64,000 nucleotides of DNA from Renibacterium sp. (GCA_017419405.1 JAFOLH010000006.1:434001-498000); one strand, 5' to 3'. Counted from the first letter of the stretch, positions 12,609 to 21,765 are shown. Program-made: numbers and translations. The notes: generated by a model from the letters alone, not told the origin.

Positions 12609-14039
12609 TCAGGCTCCTGGATCGCGGGACAACAAATCTTCTTCGGTCTCGGCCCGGACGATGACCCGTGCCGCACCGTCCCGGACGGCGACCACGGCAG
12701 GCCGGGGCAGGTAATTGTAGTTGCTCGCCAGAACCCAGCAATAGGCACCGGTCGCCGGCACCGCCAGCAGGTCTCCGGCCCGGACATCTCCTGGCAGGTA
12801 GGCGTCCCGGACCACGATGTCGCCGGACTCGCAATGTTTGCCCACCACCCGGGAAAGCACCGGGGCGGCAGAGCTGGCCCGGTTCGCCAGGACCGCGGAA
12901 TAGTCGGCGTCGTAAAGCACCGGCCTCGGATTGTCGCTCATTCCGCCGTCCACCGAAAGGTATCGGCGTTCGGCCGGACCGGCCGCACCGTCCACGACGA
13001 CGGTCTTGACCGTGCCCACCCGATAAAGCGTGAAGGTGCTCGGCCCGACGATCGCACGGCCGGGCTCGATCGAAATCCGCGGTGCCGGCAAGGCCAGCCG
13101 GGTGCATTCTTCGGCCACCACGGCAGCCATCTCGCGGGCGATTTCCGCGGTGGGCCGCGGGTTGTCGGCTTCCGTGTAGGCGATTCCATATCCGCCGCCC
13201 AGATCCAATTCGCCGAGTTCGACCCCGTACCGGGACTTCATTTTCGCGCTGAAGCCGAGCAGCCGTTGCGCCGCGACCGCGAACCCTTCGGACTCGAAGA
13301 TCTGCGAACCGATGTGGCAGTGGATGCCGAGCAGCTCGATGTGTTCGGCGGCGGTTGCCGCCAGCACCGCTTGTTCAGCCGGGCTGGGCCCGTCCGATCC
13401 AGCCAGCGAGAGGCCGAATTTCTGATCCTCATGCGCGGTGGCGATGAACTCGTGGGTGTGCGCATGGACCCCGGGGGTCAAGCGCAACATCACTTTGGCG
13501 ATCCGGCCCGAAGCCGCCGCGATCGATTCGATCCGCTGGATTTCCGGCAGCGAATCCGCCACGATCCGGCCCACGCCGAGGTCCAACGCACGCCGGATCT
13601 CCGCATCGGATTTGTTGTTGCCGTGCAGACCCAGCTTCGCTCCCGGCACCCCGGCTCGCTGCGCCACGAGCAGCTCGCCGCCGGAACAGGTGTCCAACCG
13701 CAGTCCCTCGTCCATCACCCAACGCGCGACCTCGGTGCAGAGAAAGGATTTGCCCGCGTAGTAGACGTCCACACCGCCGCCGAGCTCGGCGAACGCCTCG
13801 TCGAAGGCGTTCCGGAACTCTCGGGCGCGCCGCCGGAAGTCCGCTTCGGACAGCACGAACAGCGGCGAACCGAATTCCTCGGCGAGTTGCTGGACACTGA
13901 GCCCGTCGATCGCCAATTCGCCGGCCGGATGCCTGACCACGTCGTGCGCCCACTCCTGCGCCCGCAGCGCATTCGGGTCGTCCGGCAAGCTCAACCAGTC
14001 CGGGGCCAGAGGCGACGGACCTGAGGTCGGAGAAAGCAC
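12609..14039 (-). CDS. lysA: Diaminopimelate decarboxylase
   Basis: Final step of lysine synthesis: decarboxylates meso-diaminopimelate to L-lysine. A 476-residue fold-type III PLP enzyme. The PLP lysine is in YYAGKSFLCTEVARW near residue 95; LLGIHCHIGSQIFES near residue 245 and ELDLGGGYGIAYTE near residue 275 are family motifs, and the active-site cysteine is in HCESGDIV near residue 400. Starts at GTG with AAAGGA 7 nt upstream, 2 nt after the argS stop. The argS-lysA-hom-thrC-thrB order is classic for actinobacteria (as in Corynebacterium), where lysine and threonine branches share a transcript. Confidence 0.95.
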   Translation of the reverse strand: MLSPTSGPSPLAPDWLSLPDDPNALRAQEWAHDVVRHPAGELAIDGLSVQQLAEEFGSPLFVLSEADFRRRAREFRNAFDEAFAELGGGVDVYYAGKSFLCTEVARWVMDEGLRLDTCSGGELLVAQRAGVPGAKLGLHGNNKSDAEIRRALDLGVGRIVADSLPEIQRIESIAAASGRIAKVMLRLTPGVHAHTHEFIATAHEDQKFGLSLAGSDGPSPAEQAVLAATAAEHIELLGIHCHIGSQIFESEGFAVAAQRLLGFSAKMKSRYGVELGELDLGGGYGIAYTEADNPRPTAEIAREMAAVVAEECTRLALPAPRISIEPGRAIVGPSTFTLYRVGTVKTVVVDGAAGPAERRYLSVDGGMSDNPRPVLYDADYSAVLANRASSAAPVLSRVVGKHCESGDIVVRDAYLPGDVRAGDLLAVPATGAYCWVLASNYNYLPRPAVVAVRDGAARVIVRAETEEDLLSRDPGA

Positions 14040-14041
14040 TG

Positions 14042-15691
14042 CTACATCCTTTCGGGGGCGCTGACGCCGAGCAGATCCAGGCCATTGGCCAAGACCTGCC
14101 CGGTAGCGTCATTGAGCCAAAGCCGGGTCCGGTTCAACGCCGTCACCGGATCGCCCGACAACGGAGTCACCCGGCAAGCGTCGTACCAGCGGTGATAAGC
14201 ACCCGCGATGACCTCCAGATGCCGGGCGATGCGGTGCGGTTCGCGGAATTTCGCGGCTTCGGCGACCACTGAGGGGAAGGCACCGAGCTGGGCCAGCAGA
14301 TTGGACTCGGTCGGATGGACCAGGGCCGCGGCGTCGAATTCGCTCCGGTCCACGCCCGCTGCCTCCGCATTGCGGTCCACCGCTTTGGTCCGGGCATGGG
14401 CGTATTGCACGTAGAAGACCGGATTGTCGTTGGTGGCTTTCTGCAGCTGTTCCGGTTCCAAAGCGAGCGGCGAGTTGGCCGGCGAACGGCCGAGCGAATA
14501 GCGCAATGCATCGGCACCGAGCCAATTGAGCAAATCCCGGAGTTCGACGATGTTGCCGGCCCGCTTGGACAACCGCGCGCCGTTGACCGAGACCATTTGG
14601 CCGATCAGGACTTCGATATTGCGTTCCGGGTCGTCGCCGGCGCAGGCGGCGATCGCCTTGAGCCGACCGATGTAACCATGGTGGTCAGCGCCGAGGAGGT
14701 AGATCTTCTCCACGAATCCGCGGTCTTTTTTGGACAGGTAATACGCGGCATCGGCCGCGAAATAGGTGGGCTCGCCATTCGCCCGGATCAGCACCCGGTC
14801 CTTGTCGTCGGTGAAATCCGTGGTGCGCAACCAGATCGCGCCGTCCTGGTCGAAGACATGGCCTTGTTCCCGAAGCCGTTCCACGGCTTGCCCGACCGCG
14901 CCGCCGCTGTGCAGTTCCTGTTCCGAGAAGAACACGTCGAAGTGCACACCGAAATCGTTCAGGGTCTCCTTGATATCGGCGAGCTGCGCCGCGTAAGCCG
15001 CCGCCCGCACCACCGGCAATGCGGCCTCATCGGTCAGCTCCCGAACCGCGGGATGGTCTTTGAGCACCTGCTGCGCCAACTCCGAGATGTATGCCCCGGG
15101 GTAACCGCCTTCCGGGGTCGGCTCGCCTTTGATCGCGGCCAGCACCGAGGCACCGAAATTGTTCATCTGCGAACCGGCGTCGTTGATGTAATACTCGCTG
15201 GTCACCGTGGCACCGCTGGCCTTGAGCAGCCGCGCGATCGAATCGCCCACCGCCGCCCAGCGGGTATGCGCCAAGTGCAACGGCCCGGTCGGATTGGCCG
15301 AGACGAATTCGACGTTCACCACATGGCCGGCCAGCACCTGGTTCTCGCCGTAGTGCGCCCCGGCTTCGACGATGTTCTTGGCCAGGGCGCCGGCGGCCGC
15401 CGCGTCCAGGGTGATGTTCAGGAACCCCGGGCCGGCAATCTGCACCTGGGCGATCCCGCTGATCGCTTCGATCCGGGCTTTGAGCAGTTCCGCGACGGCC
15501 CGCGGATTGAGTCCGGCCGGTTTGGCCAACTGCAAGGCGATATTCGTGGCCCAATCGCCGTGTTCCCGATTCTTCGGTCGCTCCACCCGCACTTCGGCGG
15601 GCACCGCCTCGGTCGGAACCGCAAGCTCGCCGGCTTCGACGGCGGCCTGCAAAGAGGCGGTCAGGGCAACGGAAAGTTCGTCAGGAGTCAC
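14042..15691 (-). CDS. argS: Arginyl-tRNA synthetase
   Basis: Class I aminoacyl-tRNA synthetase charging tRNA-Arg. From GTG (VTPDELSVALTASLQ) it is 549 residues, normal for the family. The N-terminal Add1 domain is followed by the HIGH-type motif in ANPTGPLHLAHTRWAAVGD near residue 125, and GARLSKRAGNIV near residue 370 takes the place of KMSKS. The C-terminal DALR anticodon-binding domain ends in LLGVSAPERM. The frame stays open upstream, but that stretch overlaps the neighbouring gene and lacks the family's sequence. No strong ribosome site precedes the GTG. It is the first gene of the argS-lysA-hom-thrC-thrB string. Confidence 0.94.
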   Translation of the reverse strand: MTPDELSVALTASLQAAVEAGELAVPTEAVPAEVRVERPKNREHGDWATNIALQLAKPAGLNPRAVAELLKARIEAISGIAQVQIAGPGFLNITLDAAAAGALAKNIVEAGAHYGENQVLAGHVVNVEFVSANPTGPLHLAHTRWAAVGDSIARLLKASGATVTSEYYINDAGSQMNNFGASVLAAIKGEPTPEGGYPGAYISELAQQVLKDHPAVRELTDEAALPVVRAAAYAAQLADIKETLNDFGVHFDVFFSEQELHSGGAVGQAVERLREQGHVFDQDGAIWLRTTDFTDDKDRVLIRANGEPTYFAADAAYYLSKKDRGFVEKIYLLGADHHGYIGRLKAIAACAGDDPERNIEVLIGQMVSVNGARLSKRAGNIVELRDLLNWLGADALRYSLGRSPANSPLALEPEQLQKATNDNPVFYVQYAHARTKAVDRNAEAAGVDRSEFDAAALVHPTESNLLAQLGAFPSVVAEAAKFREPHRIARHLEVIAGAYHRWYDACRVTPLSGDPVTALNRTRLWLNDATGQVLANGLDLLGVSAPERM

Positions 15692-15746
15692 CGTCCAAGC
15701 ATAGTTGGAAGGACTGGCAGCCCCCAATGTGACAAAACCGTTGGAA

Positions 15747-17246
15747 TCAGAACGGTGCCGTCGGAATCGGCGGCGCCCCCGGCGCAGGCGTCGACGGGGT
15801 CCCGGGCGCCGTGGCCGGCGGCTGCGACTGGCCGAAGTCGCTGCTCGGCACCGTGGGGATTGGCACTGTGGGGATCGGCACCGTGGGCACCGGCGCGGGC
15901 GGACCGGGGATCGCCGGGTTCGGCGGGAGCCCGGACCCGTCGATTCCGGGAAGCAACGGAAGTTCCGGTGGCGCGACCGGCAACTGCGGCCAATCACCGG
16001 GACCGTTGCTCCACGGCCCGAAGGGCGGGTCCAGCGGTGGCGGCACCGGGAAATAGTTCGGCGGCCAGGGCTGGTCGCCCGACGGCGGCAACGGTGGCAG
16101 CCACGGAATCGACGGCTTCGTGGGGACCGGCGGAACGACGACCGGCGGCTTCGGCCCGGAGTCCTTCTGAGCGGGCTTCTTTTCGCTGGCGTTCATTTGG
16201 TCGGTGTTCTTCTGAGCCGGCGGTTTCTGGCCGGTGCCCTGCGGAGCCGGTGCCGCCGGGGCCGCCGGCGCGGAATCCGGACTCGGTCCGGCGGCGATCC
16301 CGGTATCGGCCGGACGCTGGTTGGTGGGGACCGTCGTCGTCGGGCAAGCCTGAAGCACTGCGGCCATGGCATCGCGTTCTTCCTGGGTCACCCACAACCC
16401 GTAGGTCGCCTTCACGCTGATCTGGCGGGCCACATAAGCGCACCTGAACTCGGCATTCGGCGGCAGCCATCCGGCGGCATCGGCAGAATGCTTCTGAATG
16501 CTCGTCACGGCATCGACGGCGAGCAGGTTCAACGCGTCATTGGCAAAGCCGACCCGTTGCGCCGCAGACAACGATTGGGCTCCGGTCTGCCAAGCATTGG
16601 CAAGCGAAACCACTTCGTCGATCTGGATCATCGAGGCGGCCGCCCGGTCGAAAACCAGCCGCCCGCCGGAATACGGGTCTTTCAGCTCCCCGGCCTGCAC
16701 GATGCATTGGTTGTTTCCTTGCGCTAAGACCACGCCGCCGAGGTCCCGTTTGAGCGTGGCGTTGCGCGAATCGCAACCCACGCCCAGATCCAACCACGAG
16801 GGTCCGAAATTGCTCCGTGCGTACCCGGCCGACGGCGCGGCGGGTTGCACCGGGATCCGGGCCAGCAAATCGAGCGCCAAGGTGCCGAAAACCGGTTGCG
16901 GATTCGGAGCGACGGCACCGCTGGGCACCACAGTGGATGCCGGTGCCGGCTCCACGGGAGCCTGGTCCCCCGGGTCCGTCGCCGGCCCGGGCGGTGGCGG
17001 ATCGGTGACGTAGACGGTGGGGACACCGCTCGGCGTCGGCAGCACCATGGAGCCGGAGGATGCCAGCGCGCCGCGGATCAGGCCGCCCAAGGTGACGATC
17101 AAGGAAATCGCCAAAACCACGACGATCAGGAGGATCCACTGCTTCGCGCGTTTGGTGGAGGCCAGGGTTGGCGCATCCGCATCGCCGCGCCCGGCAGCAG
17201 CTGGTGCGAAGTCAGCTTCTGACTCGACTGATGGTCTTCTGCCCAC
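15747..17246 (-). CDS. Membrane-anchored HNH/DUF1524-like secreted protein with altered active-site motif
   Basis: A 499-residue protein with a cytosolic N terminus of about 35 residues, one TM helix (WILLIVVVLAISLIVTLGGL) and a large external part. About residues 135-305 resemble the actinobacterial 'HNH endonuclease family' domain: YARSNFGPSWLDLGVGCDSRN, read as YARSNFG then DLGVGCDSRN, FANDALNLLAVD, AAGWLPPNAEFRCAYVARQ and YGLWVTQEERDAM. Family members read D-H-V-V where this one has IQIDEVVSLANAW, so the metal-activating His appears replaced by Glu. The last 170 residues are Pro-rich. The GTG start is preferred over an ATG 54 nt upstream because GGAGG sits 5 nt before it. Nuclease activity is doubtful. 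Confidence 0.75.
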   Translation of the reverse strand: MGRRPSVESEADFAPAAAGRGDADAPTLASTKRAKQWILLIVVVLAISLIVTLGGLIRGALASSGSMVLPTPSGVPTVYVTDPPPPGPATDPGDQAPVEPAPASTVVPSGAVAPNPQPVFGTLALDLLARIPVQPAAPSAGYARSNFGPSWLDLGVGCDSRNATLKRDLGGVVLAQGNNQCIVQAGELKDPYSGGRLVFDRAAASMIQIDEVVSLANAWQTGAQSLSAAQRVGFANDALNLLAVDAVTSIQKHSADAAGWLPPNAEFRCAYVARQISVKATYGLWVTQEERDAMAAVLQACPTTTVPTNQRPADTGIAAGPSPDSAPAAPAAPAPQGTGQKPPAQKNTDQMNASEKKPAQKDSGPKPPVVVPPVPTKPSIPWLPPLPPSGDQPWPPNYFPVPPPLDPPFGPWSNGPGDWPQLPVAPPELPLLPGIDGSGLPPNPAIPGPPAPVPTVPIPTVPIPTVPSSDFGQSQPPATAPGTPSTPAPGAPPIPTAPF

Positions 17247-17413
17247 CGGTTCCTCCGGATCCCCAAATGTTAATTGGACAGGCCCTCCCCGCACGGACAT
17301 CCGGTCGCAATTCGACCACCGATAGGAAGAAGGCCTCTCTATTTATCCAGATTAGGGATCATTCCTGAAAGTTTGCAGAATGTTTCCACTTGTTTTCCAA
17401 CGAGCGTCCGGGC

Positions 17414-18754
17414 TCAGGCCTGCTGGTCTTCCAGGTAAGCCGGTCTGCAGGCGAAAAAAGCCCCTACACCAAGCAGCGCCAGGGTTGCGAACAGGAAACC
17501 GAAGCCCGCAGTCCAGTTCCCAGTGCCCTGGTGCAGCAGGCCGAAAAGCACCGGCCCGATGCAGGCGATCGCATAGCCCACCCCCTGGGTGAACCCGGAA
17601 AGCGCCCCGGCAGCCTCCCGGCCCCGGGTGCGCAGATTGATCAACAACAGCGCCAGCGGGAAGGTCCCCGGACCGATTCCGGCCAGCACCACCCAGAGCC
17701 AGGTCAGCTGGGCCGGGCTCAGCCACAAGCCGAGGTACCCGACCACGAAGGCCACCAACAGCACCGCGACAATCGGGAACTGGTTGCGCATCCGGCTGGC
17801 CAGCAGCGGAACCAGCAGGCTCAACGGCAAGCCGAGGATCGCGAACAGCGCCAACATCGAGCCGGCATCGGCCCGGCTCAGCCCGGCTTCGCTGAGGATC
17901 ACCGGTAACCAGGCGAACATGGCATAGGTGTTCAACGAAGTGCAGCCGAACATCACGGTCAAGCCGATCGCCATCGGCGAGCGCCAGACGCTGATCTTCT
18001 GCGGCGCAGCGGACTCTTGCCGCGCACTTGACCCTTGCGCCGCCCCGGCCGGCGGTACTCCCGCGTGCGCCGGGGGTTGCGGTCCGGTGATCTGGTCGCT
18101 GCGGGGCGGGCCGGAACGGCCCAGCAGGGTCAGTACCCAAGGCAATGCCGCCACCAGATTGGCCCCCGCCCACACGACGAGTGAGGTCTGCCAACCGAAA
18201 CCGTCGGCCACCGGGACCGCCGATTGCGCCGGAATCGCGGTACCGAGGCTGAGCATCGTCACGTAGAGCGCGGTGACCAATCCCACCCGGTCCGGGAAAT
18301 AGTGCTTCACCAATGGCGGCAGCAACACGTTGCCGGCGCCCAGGCCGGCCAAGCCGACCACGGTGAACACCAGGAACAAAGGCGTGTTCGGGGCGAAGAC
18401 CCTGGCCACCTGGCCGAACACCGCCACCGCCATGGCCAGGATCGTGAGCTTCTCCAGACTGGCCCAGCGCAGCACGAACGGGGTCAGGAATCCGAAAACG
18501 GCGAAGGCCAAGGTCGGTAGCATGCCCAGCAGGCCGATGGTGAGCGAATCGATCGGCAGCGTATTGCTGATTTCGGAGACCACGGGCGGCACCACGGTCA
18601 CCGCAGAACGCAATGTCGCCGCGACCAGGAGGATCCCGGCCAGAACGAGGATCCGGCCCTTGAAAGTCGCTGATTTCACCACTCGCCCGACTCTACCGGC
18701 ATTATCCGGGCGGGAACCCGGAATCGTGCGAATCGTTCTTGTTCGATTGCTCAC
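17414..18754 (-). CDS. MFS transporter, CynX/NimT family
   Basis: A 446-residue integral membrane protein with about 12 hydrophobic helices (LVLAGILLVAATLRSAVTVV is the first) and a loop after helix 6 rich in Pro, Ala and Gln. TLRSAVTVVPPVVSEI and FRF-free loops resemble CynX/NimT (YeaN) transporters, linked elsewhere to cyanate or 2-nitroimidazole efflux; the substrate here is unknown. Starts at GTG; an internal GTG 75 nt later (VKSATFKGR) is the alternative. It is divergent from the flavin electron-transfer operon and separated from the downstream HNH-like gene by about 170 bases with no recognisable feature. Confidence 0.8.
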   Translation of the reverse strand: MSNRTRTIRTIPGSRPDNAGRVGRVVKSATFKGRILVLAGILLVAATLRSAVTVVPPVVSEISNTLPIDSLTIGLLGMLPTLAFAVFGFLTPFVLRWASLEKLTILAMAVAVFGQVARVFAPNTPLFLVFTVVGLAGLGAGNVLLPPLVKHYFPDRVGLVTALYVTMLSLGTAIPAQSAVPVADGFGWQTSLVVWAGANLVAALPWVLTLLGRSGPPRSDQITGPQPPAHAGVPPAGAAQGSSARQESAAPQKISVWRSPMAIGLTVMFGCTSLNTYAMFAWLPVILSEAGLSRADAGSMLALFAILGLPLSLLVPLLASRMRNQFPIVAVLLVAFVVGYLGLWLSPAQLTWLWVVLAGIGPGTFPLALLLINLRTRGREAAGALSGFTQGVGYAIACIGPVLFGLLHQGTGNWTAGFGFLFATLALLGVGAFFACRPAYLEDQQA

Positions 18755-18908
18755 AGCAGATCCCCAGGCGCTAATCCTCGAATCGGTTGAACCAATCCGG
18801 CCCGGATCCCGTCTGATTTAACGTAATCCTAAGGAAACCTTCAATCCCGGGAGAAGAATCCGGGCGGACATGGGCCCGATTGATCGCCTGAACGAAATGG
18901 AGACCACT

Positions 18909-19367
18909 ATGAAAGCCAGAACCCCTACGACCTTGTTCGTATCGGTCGCCGGAATCGCCCTCATGGGAGCGGTCGCCGGTTGCGCTCCGAACGCCACGAG
19001 CGGCAGCTCCGCCAGCGGCGCCGCCTCGCCGAGCGCCTCAGGCGAAACCAGCGGTACCAGTTCCGCCGGCAGCTACAAAGACGGCACCTACAGCGCCGAC
19101 GGGAATTACGTTTCGCCCAATGGCCAGGAAAAAATCGGCGTCACCCTGACGTTGAGCTCGGGCGTGGTTTCCGACCTCAAGCTCACCTCCTACCCGAGCA
19201 ACCCGTCCACCGAGAAGTTCCAGGGCGAATTCATCGACGGCGTGAATGCGATCGTCGTCGGCAAACCCATCGACGAACTCCAGGTCAGCAAAGTCTCGGG
19301 ATCTTCGCTCACCAGCGGCGGGTTCAATGCCGCGATCGACCAGATCAAGAAAGAAGCCACGAACTGA
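18909..19367 (+). CDS. FMN-binding lipoprotein
   Basis: A 152-residue exported lipoprotein: signal peptide plus lipobox (AVAGC, Cys near residue 25), a Ser/Ala/Gly linker, then an FMN_bind domain from about residue 55 (SYKDGTYSADG to the end). VSGSSLTSGGFNAAIDQI near residue 135 matches the [S/T]-G-A-[T/S]-x-[T/S] type site where ApbE attaches FMN through a phosphoester. It is expected to sit on the outer face of the membrane carrying one covalent FMN and to take electrons from the downstream membrane reductase. The ATG is chosen because GGAGA lies 6 nt upstream; other in-frame ATGs 12 and 39 nt earlier lack this. First of three co-directional, overlapping genes. Confidence 0.88.
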   Translation: MKARTPTTLFVSVAGIALMGAVAGCAPNATSGSSASGAASPSASGETSGTSSAGSYKDGTYSADGNYVSPNGQEKIGVTLTLSSGVVSDLKLTSYPSNPSTEKFQGEFIDGVNAIVVGKPIDELQVSKVSGSSLTSGGFNAAIDQIKKEATN

Positions 19368-20242
19368 CCGGCACCGCGGCTGCGGCCGCCGCAGCGTACC
19401 GGTTCGAAGCCATCGGCACGCAATGGCAGATCGACACCGTCGAGCCGCTCTCCGCATCCGTCCGGGCATCGATCGCCGCGGTGGTCGAAGACTACGATCG
19501 CGGGTTCTCGCGATTCCGCAGCGATTCGGCGGTCCGCCGGGCCGCGCTGCCCGGGCAGCACGAGCTGCCCGGGCCAGCGGCGCAGTTGGAACCCCTGTAC
19601 CGCAGCCTCTACCGGCTGACTTCGGGTGCGATGACGCCCTTGGTCGCCGAATCACTCGAGCACCTGGGCTACGGCGCGGAATATTCGTTGCAGCCCGGGA
19701 CCGGGTTCCACGCCGCACCTGCCTGGTCCGACGCCATCGACTGGCGGGGCACCTCATTGCAGACGAAACTTCCAGTGGTCCTCGACCTGGGCGGCGCCGG
19801 CAAAGGGCAATTGGTCGATTTGATCGGCGATGAACTCGCGGCACTCGGGATCCCGGGTTCGGTGATCGACGCGAGCGGGGATTTGCGGGTCCGCGGTTTG
19901 CCCGCCGAACGGGTCGCGTTGGAACACCCCTATGCTCCGGAGCAGGCGATCGGCATCGTCGAATTGGCGTCCGGAGCGTTGTGCGGTTCGGCTTCGAACC
20001 GGCGCGCCTGGGGTGACGGGCTGCACCATGTACTCGATGGAGCCACCGGGAAACCCGTGCAGACCGTGGTTGCGAGCTGGGCCATGGCCGAGTCCGCGAT
20101 GCTCGCCGACGGCTTGGCCACGGCGTTGTTCTTCGTCGACTACGACGTGCTGGCCACGGAATTCGACTTCGCCAGTGTCCGGGTATTCTCAGACGGCCGT
20201 GCCGAAACCTCGGCCAACTTCAACGGGGAGATTTTTCAATGA
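19364..20242 (+). CDS. apbE: FAD:protein FMN transferase
   Basis: Flavin transferase that attaches FMN, taken from FAD, to a Thr or Ser of exported proteins; its probable target is the lipoprotein just upstream. Conserved parts: RFEAIGTQWQI at the N terminus, DLGGAGKGQLVDLI near residue 145, VIDASGDLRVRG near residue 167, and DGLHHVLDGATGKPV then MAESAMLADGLATAL near residues 220-255. No ATG, GTG or TTG fits: the only in-frame candidate preserving the N-terminal motif is CTG, overlapping the upstream TGA (CTGA). That would give 292 residues. Translation may be coupled to the lipoprotein stop. The end overlaps the next gene by 4 nt. No signal peptide is visible, so its location is unclear. Confidence 0.85.
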   Translation: MTGTAAAAAAAYRFEAIGTQWQIDTVEPLSASVRASIAAVVEDYDRGFSRFRSDSAVRRAALPGQHELPGPAAQLEPLYRSLYRLTSGAMTPLVAESLEHLGYGAEYSLQPGTGFHAAPAWSDAIDWRGTSLQTKLPVVLDLGGAGKGQLVDLIGDELAALGIPGSVIDASGDLRVRGLPAERVALEHPYAPEQAIGIVELASGALCGSASNRRAWGDGLHHVLDGATGKPVQTVVASWAMAESAMLADGLATALFFVDYDVLATEFDFASVRVFSDGRAETSANFNGEIFQ

Positions 20243-21765
20243 GATCCTGGCTGGACACCCAATTGGGCCGCTTCACCATGTACCGGCTGGTGCTGGTGGT
20301 GCTGGCCGTGCTCGCCGGCTATGCGGCGGTCCTGGACCTGCTCGGCTGGATCAGCTTCGGCATCGCCGCGATCGGGCTCAGCCTCGTGGTCAGCCTGTCG
20401 GTCACGGTGGCCGTGAGTTGGCTGACAGCCAAGCTCTTCCGGGCCCATACCCACCTGGAATCAAGCCTGATCACCGGGCTGCTGCTGTTTTTCCTGTTCA
20501 CCCCCAGCACCAGCGCTCGGCCGCTCACCGTCTTGGCGATCGCCGCCGCCATCGCCGGAGCATCCAAGTTCCTGTTCGCAGTACGCGGCCGGCACCTGTT
20601 CAATCCGGCCGCAATCGGCGCACTGCTGGTCTCGTTCCTGGGGCCGGGCCTGGTCAGCACTGAACGGGCGAGTTGGTGGGTGGCCACGCCGGCCATGCTC
20701 TGGCTCGTGCTGCCGGCGATCCTCCTGGTGCTCTTCCGCACCTCGAAACTGGTCTTCGCCGGAATCTTCCTGCTGGTGTCCAGCAGCATCATCGTCGCCC
20801 GCCTGCTCGGCTCCGGGTTCTACGAGCCCGCGGCCGCGTTTGCGCTGCCATTCACGTCCTATCCCGGGTTGTTCCTGGTCGGCTTCATGCTTTCCGAACC
20901 GTTGACGCTGCCCCCGCGGCGCTGGCAGCAATGGGGGCTAGCGGGGATCGTCGCCGTGTTGTTCTCGGTCCCGTTCGCACTGCCCCCGGTCTATTCCTCC
21001 CCGGAGCTCGCCCTGGTCGTGGGCAATCTCATCGCGTTCGCGCTCGGCCAGCGGCGCGGCCTCCGCTTGACCTACCTCGGGGCCAAGGCGTTGACCCCGA
21101 GCAGCAAGGAGTTCAGCTTCACGCTGCCCCGTCCGGCCCGGTTCAAGGCCGGCCAGTACATGGAACTCTCCCTGCCGCACCGCGGATCAGACGGGCGGGG
21201 CATCCGCCGAGTGTTCAGCCTGACCTCGGACCCGCACGACGGCGGCAAGGTCGCCTTCGGCCTGCGGCTCTCCGAACCGTCCAGCAGCTTCAAACGCGAA
21301 TTGAATTCGTTGTCCCCGGGAACCGTGGTCTCCGCCACCGGGGTGTGGGGCGATTTCGTGCTGCCGCGCGGTCATGCGCCGCTGTTGTTCCTGGCCGCCG
21401 GCGTAGGCATCACGCCGTTCATGAGCCATTTGCGTTCCGTGCAGAAGCACAGTTCCGAAACCCGTGACGTGGTCCTGGTGTACACGGTCAACTCGGTCGA
21501 AGAATTCGGTTACCGGGACGAACTGGCCCGGTTGTGCGCAGCCGAGGGCGTCCGACTCGTGACCTTCTGCCCGGACGATCCGCAGCTCGGTGAACACCTG
21601 GGCTCCGGGTACCCGGAAGCGGAAGTTCTGAAGCGGGCAGTCCCGGACATTGCTTCCCGTCGGGTGTACGCGTCGGGGTCCCCGGCGTTCGTCGCACACG
21701 CGGTTGCCCACGGCCATCGAGCCGGGGCCCGGAAAGTGCATACCGACAGCTTCCTCGGCTACTGA
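20239..21765 (+). CDS. NqrB/RnfD-like membrane domain fused to ferredoxin-NADP reductase-type FAD domain
   Basis: A 508-residue fusion. About residues 1-275 contain eight or more hydrophobic helices; KFLFAVRGRHLFNPAAIGAL near residue 113 resembles NqrB/RnfD/YcdN-type electron-transport subunits. About residues 285-508 form an FAD/NAD(P)-binding reductase: FKAGQYMELSLPH, RRVFSLTSDPHDGG (FAD-binding R-x-[Y/F]-S), LLFLAAGVGITPFMSHL (NAD(P) site) and a C-terminal VYASGSPAFVAHA. It is expected to oxidise cytosolic NAD(P)H and pass electrons through the membrane to the FMN lipoprotein. ATG overlaps the apbE stop (ATGA). This is a minimal flavin-based extracytoplasmic electron-transfer unit; the terminal acceptor is unknown. 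Confidence 0.87.
   Translation: MRSWLDTQLGRFTMYRLVLVVLAVLAGYAAVLDLLGWISFGIAAIGLSLVVSLSVTVAVSWLTAKLFRAHTHLESSLITGLLLFFLFTPSTSARPLTVLAIAAAIAGASKFLFAVRGRHLFNPAAIGALLVSFLGPGLVSTERASWWVATPAMLWLVLPAILLVLFRTSKLVFAGIFLLVSSSIIVARLLGSGFYEPAAAFALPFTSYPGLFLVGFMLSEPLTLPPRRWQQWGLAGIVAVLFSVPFALPPVYSSPELALVVGNLIAFALGQRRGLRLTYLGAKALTPSSKEFSFTLPRPARFKAGQYMELSLPHRGSDGRGIRRVFSLTSDPHDGGKVAFGLRLSEPSSSFKRELNSLSPGTVVSATGVWGDFVLPRGHAPLLFLAAGVGITPFMSHLRSVQKHSSETRDVVLVYTVNSVEEFGYRDELARLCAAEGVRLVTFCPDDPQLGEHLGSGYPEAEVLKRAVPDIASRRVYASGSPAFVAHAVAHGHRAGARKVHTDSFLGY

Noticed and set aside
18755-18908. Possible iron box (IdeR/DtxR type) upstream of the FMN-binding lipoprotein
   Set aside because: The TTAACGTAATCCTAAGG stretch agrees poorly with the 19-bp consensus, with most core positions mismatched.
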